A stretch of DNA of 17,750 bases, taken from Schizochytrium sp. CCTCC M209059. Lineage: Eukaryota > Sar > Bigyra > Thraustochytrida > Thraustochytriidae. The DNA is taken from positions 826,661 through 844,410 of the forward strand of contig KN805377.1 of assembly GCA_000818945.1 (NCBI GenBank), written 5' to 3'. Below, one piece after another: positions 15,909 to 17,750 of this stretch (its first letter is position 1; every line of letters starts with the position of its first letter). Both the position numbers and the translations under genes were made by a program. Below the pieces are notes generated by a model. The model was not told the DNA's origin. It worked only from the letters and a program-made list of their open reading frames with translations, and searched no databases.

Positions 15909-16638
15909 TCGGTCCTGACGGGCGCGCTGAGGGAAGCAGAACCCTCACTAAATTCGCGTCCGGAAGATGCGTGTGTAGTTCATAGCAGAGGAATGGCTGG
16001 CGGCCAAGTGCAAGTTTGCAAGCTGTGAAGCGCCGACATGCGCAAAGGAAATGTTCCGGGCACAAGCTTTGTCAAGGTAGACCCTGGACCTAGGACCATG
16101 CTCCCAGAGACTACGTTTGCAGAGGACCTACTGTTATCAAACTATCGGCTCGTGGCATGGGCTTACAGAGTGCGCTTCTACTTCAAGAACGCTTTCCATA
16201 AGACCAACTCTCCGGTTCATGTTTTAAAGTGCCCCCATGGCGACCTCCATTGCGGAGGAATATACTGCATCTAATTATTAATTCACTAGTTCACTGCAGC
16301 TCGGACTGAAAACGCACTTCAGATCGCGGGGTCTTCAGCCTCGCAGGTATTTTTCTCAGAAAATAATGCGGCCAGGTTCTTGCGAATGTAAACGTTGCAA
16401 AAGGAATGAAGATGGAAATATTTGTATACAACAAAGGCCTGTCTGCACCCTCACGCACGAAGTCTGTCCGAGCGCGCGGGCGAGCCATGCAAGGAATAAT
16501 CCGTCGTGGTGCTCTTTGCTCCAATCCAACGAGAACATCCTTTGAAGGATGAGCCCATGAAATGGGTAAAATTCAGACAAGGCAGCAAAATGCGACCCAT
16601 CAAATCGATTCCATTCTATAAAAGCACAATCTCGGCAT

Positions 16639-17750
16639 CTATTCTTCAAACGAAAAGTCGTCGCCGACAATGTCCGGCGTGAGGAGAGGGCGAAGTCTCT
16701 GCTGAACGAGAGCACGTATGCCTGCGTCTTCAATCTTTTCCGCCATGTAGCGACGAAGACGCTGTGCACGAAGCCGAGTCCACGCTTGCTTTACAACAGC
16801 AAAATCGCTAAAGAATGGGTCTTCGTCGCCAGTAGGCTTTGACGGGCATGTTGCAACGTGCTGATGACAAGCGTCTGAGTCATTGCCTGTGTCCTGCAGA
16901 CACCATGCGCAAAACAAACACGAACAAGCGCTACATTTGAGCGCACAGCAGCCATCAAAGTCAGCAAAGACGGTTGAACAGCGCGGACACGACATGGCCA
17001 GGACCTCATCGTGAATGACGCGAATGTGATTCTGCGTCGTCCGGTCCAACCCAAGTTCGCGGAGCGCTGCGTCGACGCGGTCACGAAGCTGACGCTCTTG
17101 TTCGGCTGCAGCGTCTCGCTCAAAGTGCGCGCGCACAATGTCGAGCAGAGCTGAGAAGTCCTCGTCTGGAACCGCGGATGCAATGGCTCGACCAGAAACA
17201 AGGAGTTTACAGTCGGGCGCCACACAGCACATGCTTCCGTCCCGTCGTACGTTGCCATGAGCCTGAGGCTGAGCAGCGGCGCGAACCGACTTGCTCAGGC
17301 ACTCTCTGCACGTAAAGTGGCCATCAGCGCAAGAGACGCCCTTACCAACTGGGTAAATGTCGAGACAAATGGCACATGAAGCCTCTTTCACAAGCTCAAC
17401 CTGAAAGGCTTCGTGGCGCAAGGCCTCAAGCGCAGTGGGTCGTTGAGTTGGGTCTGCAGACTGGAGAGACGACACGAGTGCTTGGGCTGCGTCAGATACC
17501 TCTGAGCCGTCAAAGAGCTCCGCGAGCACCACACCCACAGAGAACATGTCCACGGCAGGCTCGACCTTGTCGACATCTCCGTTGCGAAGCTCTGGCGCCA
17601 TGTACTTGATGGTGGCCTGCATCGGCTGCGTCATGGGCACATTGTGCGTCTGCACATCATCAAAGTCGCCCAGCACCGGCGACAGACCCTTTGCGAGAAA
17701 GACGTTTTCTGGCTTGACATTGCAGTGCACGAAGCCTCGCGAATGCAGAT
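16639..17750 (-). CDS. Protein (pseudo)kinase fused to RBR-like E3 module, partial
   Basis: The frame is open through the window edge, so the N-terminus is missing; a GTG at 17730 is not the start, because LHSRGF precedes it. Numbering residues from that GTG: the kinase C-lobe shows VHCNVKPEN (HRDxKPEN expected) at 1-9, GDFDD (DFG expected) at 21-25, YMAPE (43-47) and DMFSVGVVLAELF (61-73). An RBR-type RING1 follows: C119, C122, C134, H138, C141, C144, then C169/C174 spaced as in RBR proteins. After a cysteine-free helical linker comes a RING2-like finger: C248, C251, C261, C266, C269, C274, C277, H291, C295, with C261 at the catalytic-cysteine position. A C-terminal helical tail ends at FSFEE. 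RBR ligases pass ubiquitin through that cysteine; the kinase part may be regulatory or a substrate binder. The function is inferred from domains. Confidence 0.88.
   Translation of the reverse strand, partial: LHSRGFVHCNVKPENVFLAKGLSPVLGDFDDVQTHNVPMTQPMQATIKYMAPELRNGDVDKVEPAVDMFSVGVVLAELFDGSEVSDAAQALVSSLQSADPTQRPTALEALRHEAFQVELVKEASCAICLDIYPVGKGVSCADGHFTCRECLSKSVRAAAQPQAHGNVRRDGSMCCVAPDCKLLVSGRAIASAVPDEDFSALLDIVRAHFERDAAAEQERQLRDRVDAALRELGLDRTTQNHIRVIHDEVLAMSCPRCSTVFADFDGCCALKCSACSCLFCAWCLQDTGNDSDACHQHVATCPSKPTGDEDPFFSDFAVVKQAWTRLRAQRLRRYMAEKIEDAGIRALVQQRLRPLLTPDIVGDDFSFEE

Larger units (their letters stand above)
15027..16638. other. Gene-poor 1.6-kb intergenic region
   Basis: This lies between the start of the methyltransferase-like gene and the stop of the kinase-RING gene, both on the minus strand. 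Base composition is lower in GC than the genes. Open frames are short (at most about 119 codons) and several need non-ATG starts. One minus-strand stretch (15286-15612) looks faintly protein-like. Small repeats are listed separately. No tRNA or rRNA fold was recognised. Confidence 0.55.

Noticed and set aside
16038..16274. 78-codon plus-strand open frame with an ATG
   Set aside because: No recognisable domain, short, in AT-richer intergenic DNA. It is within chance expectation.
1..17750. tRNA, rRNA, CRISPR or bacterial mobile element
   Set aside because: No cloverleaf with a TTC-loop box, no rRNA-like block, no regular spacer-repeat array and no transposase motif was recognised.

Overview
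This is a nuclear eukaryotic window. It holds a mitochondrially targeted succinyl-CoA ligase alpha subunit, a DEAH spliceosomal/ribosomal helicase, a giant IQ/WW/B-box protein and a kinase-RING fusion, all in long uninterrupted GC-rich reading frames. Intergenic DNA is lower in GC and rich in polypyrimidine tracts and microsatellites. Large, nearly intronless genes and this domain style suggest a protist, most simply a stramenopile such as a thraustochytrid. That is an inference from style; no marker gene here proves it.

Layout. 1-749: microsatellite-dense leader. 750-1715 (+): SUCLG1-type succinyl-CoA ligase alpha. 1716-3233: intergenic, with a pyrimidine-rich 3'UTR, a coding-like relic on the minus strand, a diverged tandem duplication and a polypyrimidine tract that could be a splice acceptor. 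3234-9971 (+): 2245-residue protein with about 20 IQ motifs, three WW domains and three B-box-like zinc fingers. 9972-10406: short 3'-3' intergenic region. 10407-12557 (-): complete Prp43/DHX15 helicase with a (CAGG)17 tract just before its ATG. 12906-15026 (-): 706-residue protein with a P-loop, a Rossmann methyltransferase domain and a region resembling a degenerate SF2/SNF2 helicase lobe. 15027-16638: gene-poor, with small repeats. 16639-17750 (-): C-terminal part of a protein kinase joined to an RBR-like ubiquitin ligase module, cut by the window edge.

No operon logic is expected or seen. The two genes on the minus strand at 10.4-15.0 kb (Prp43 and the methyltransferase/helicase-like protein) are arranged head to tail. 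Prp43 works in splicing and ribosome assembly, and the neighbour has a basic tail and a possible RNA-type methyltransferase fold, so a shared nuclear RNA role is possible but unproven.

The two most unusual genes are (a) the methyltransferase apparently set between a P-loop and a degenerate DExx-like motif, and (b) the kinase whose catalytic loop reads HCN instead of HRD and whose glycine-rich DFG reads DFD, fused to RING1 and RING2-like fingers with no IBR finger between them.
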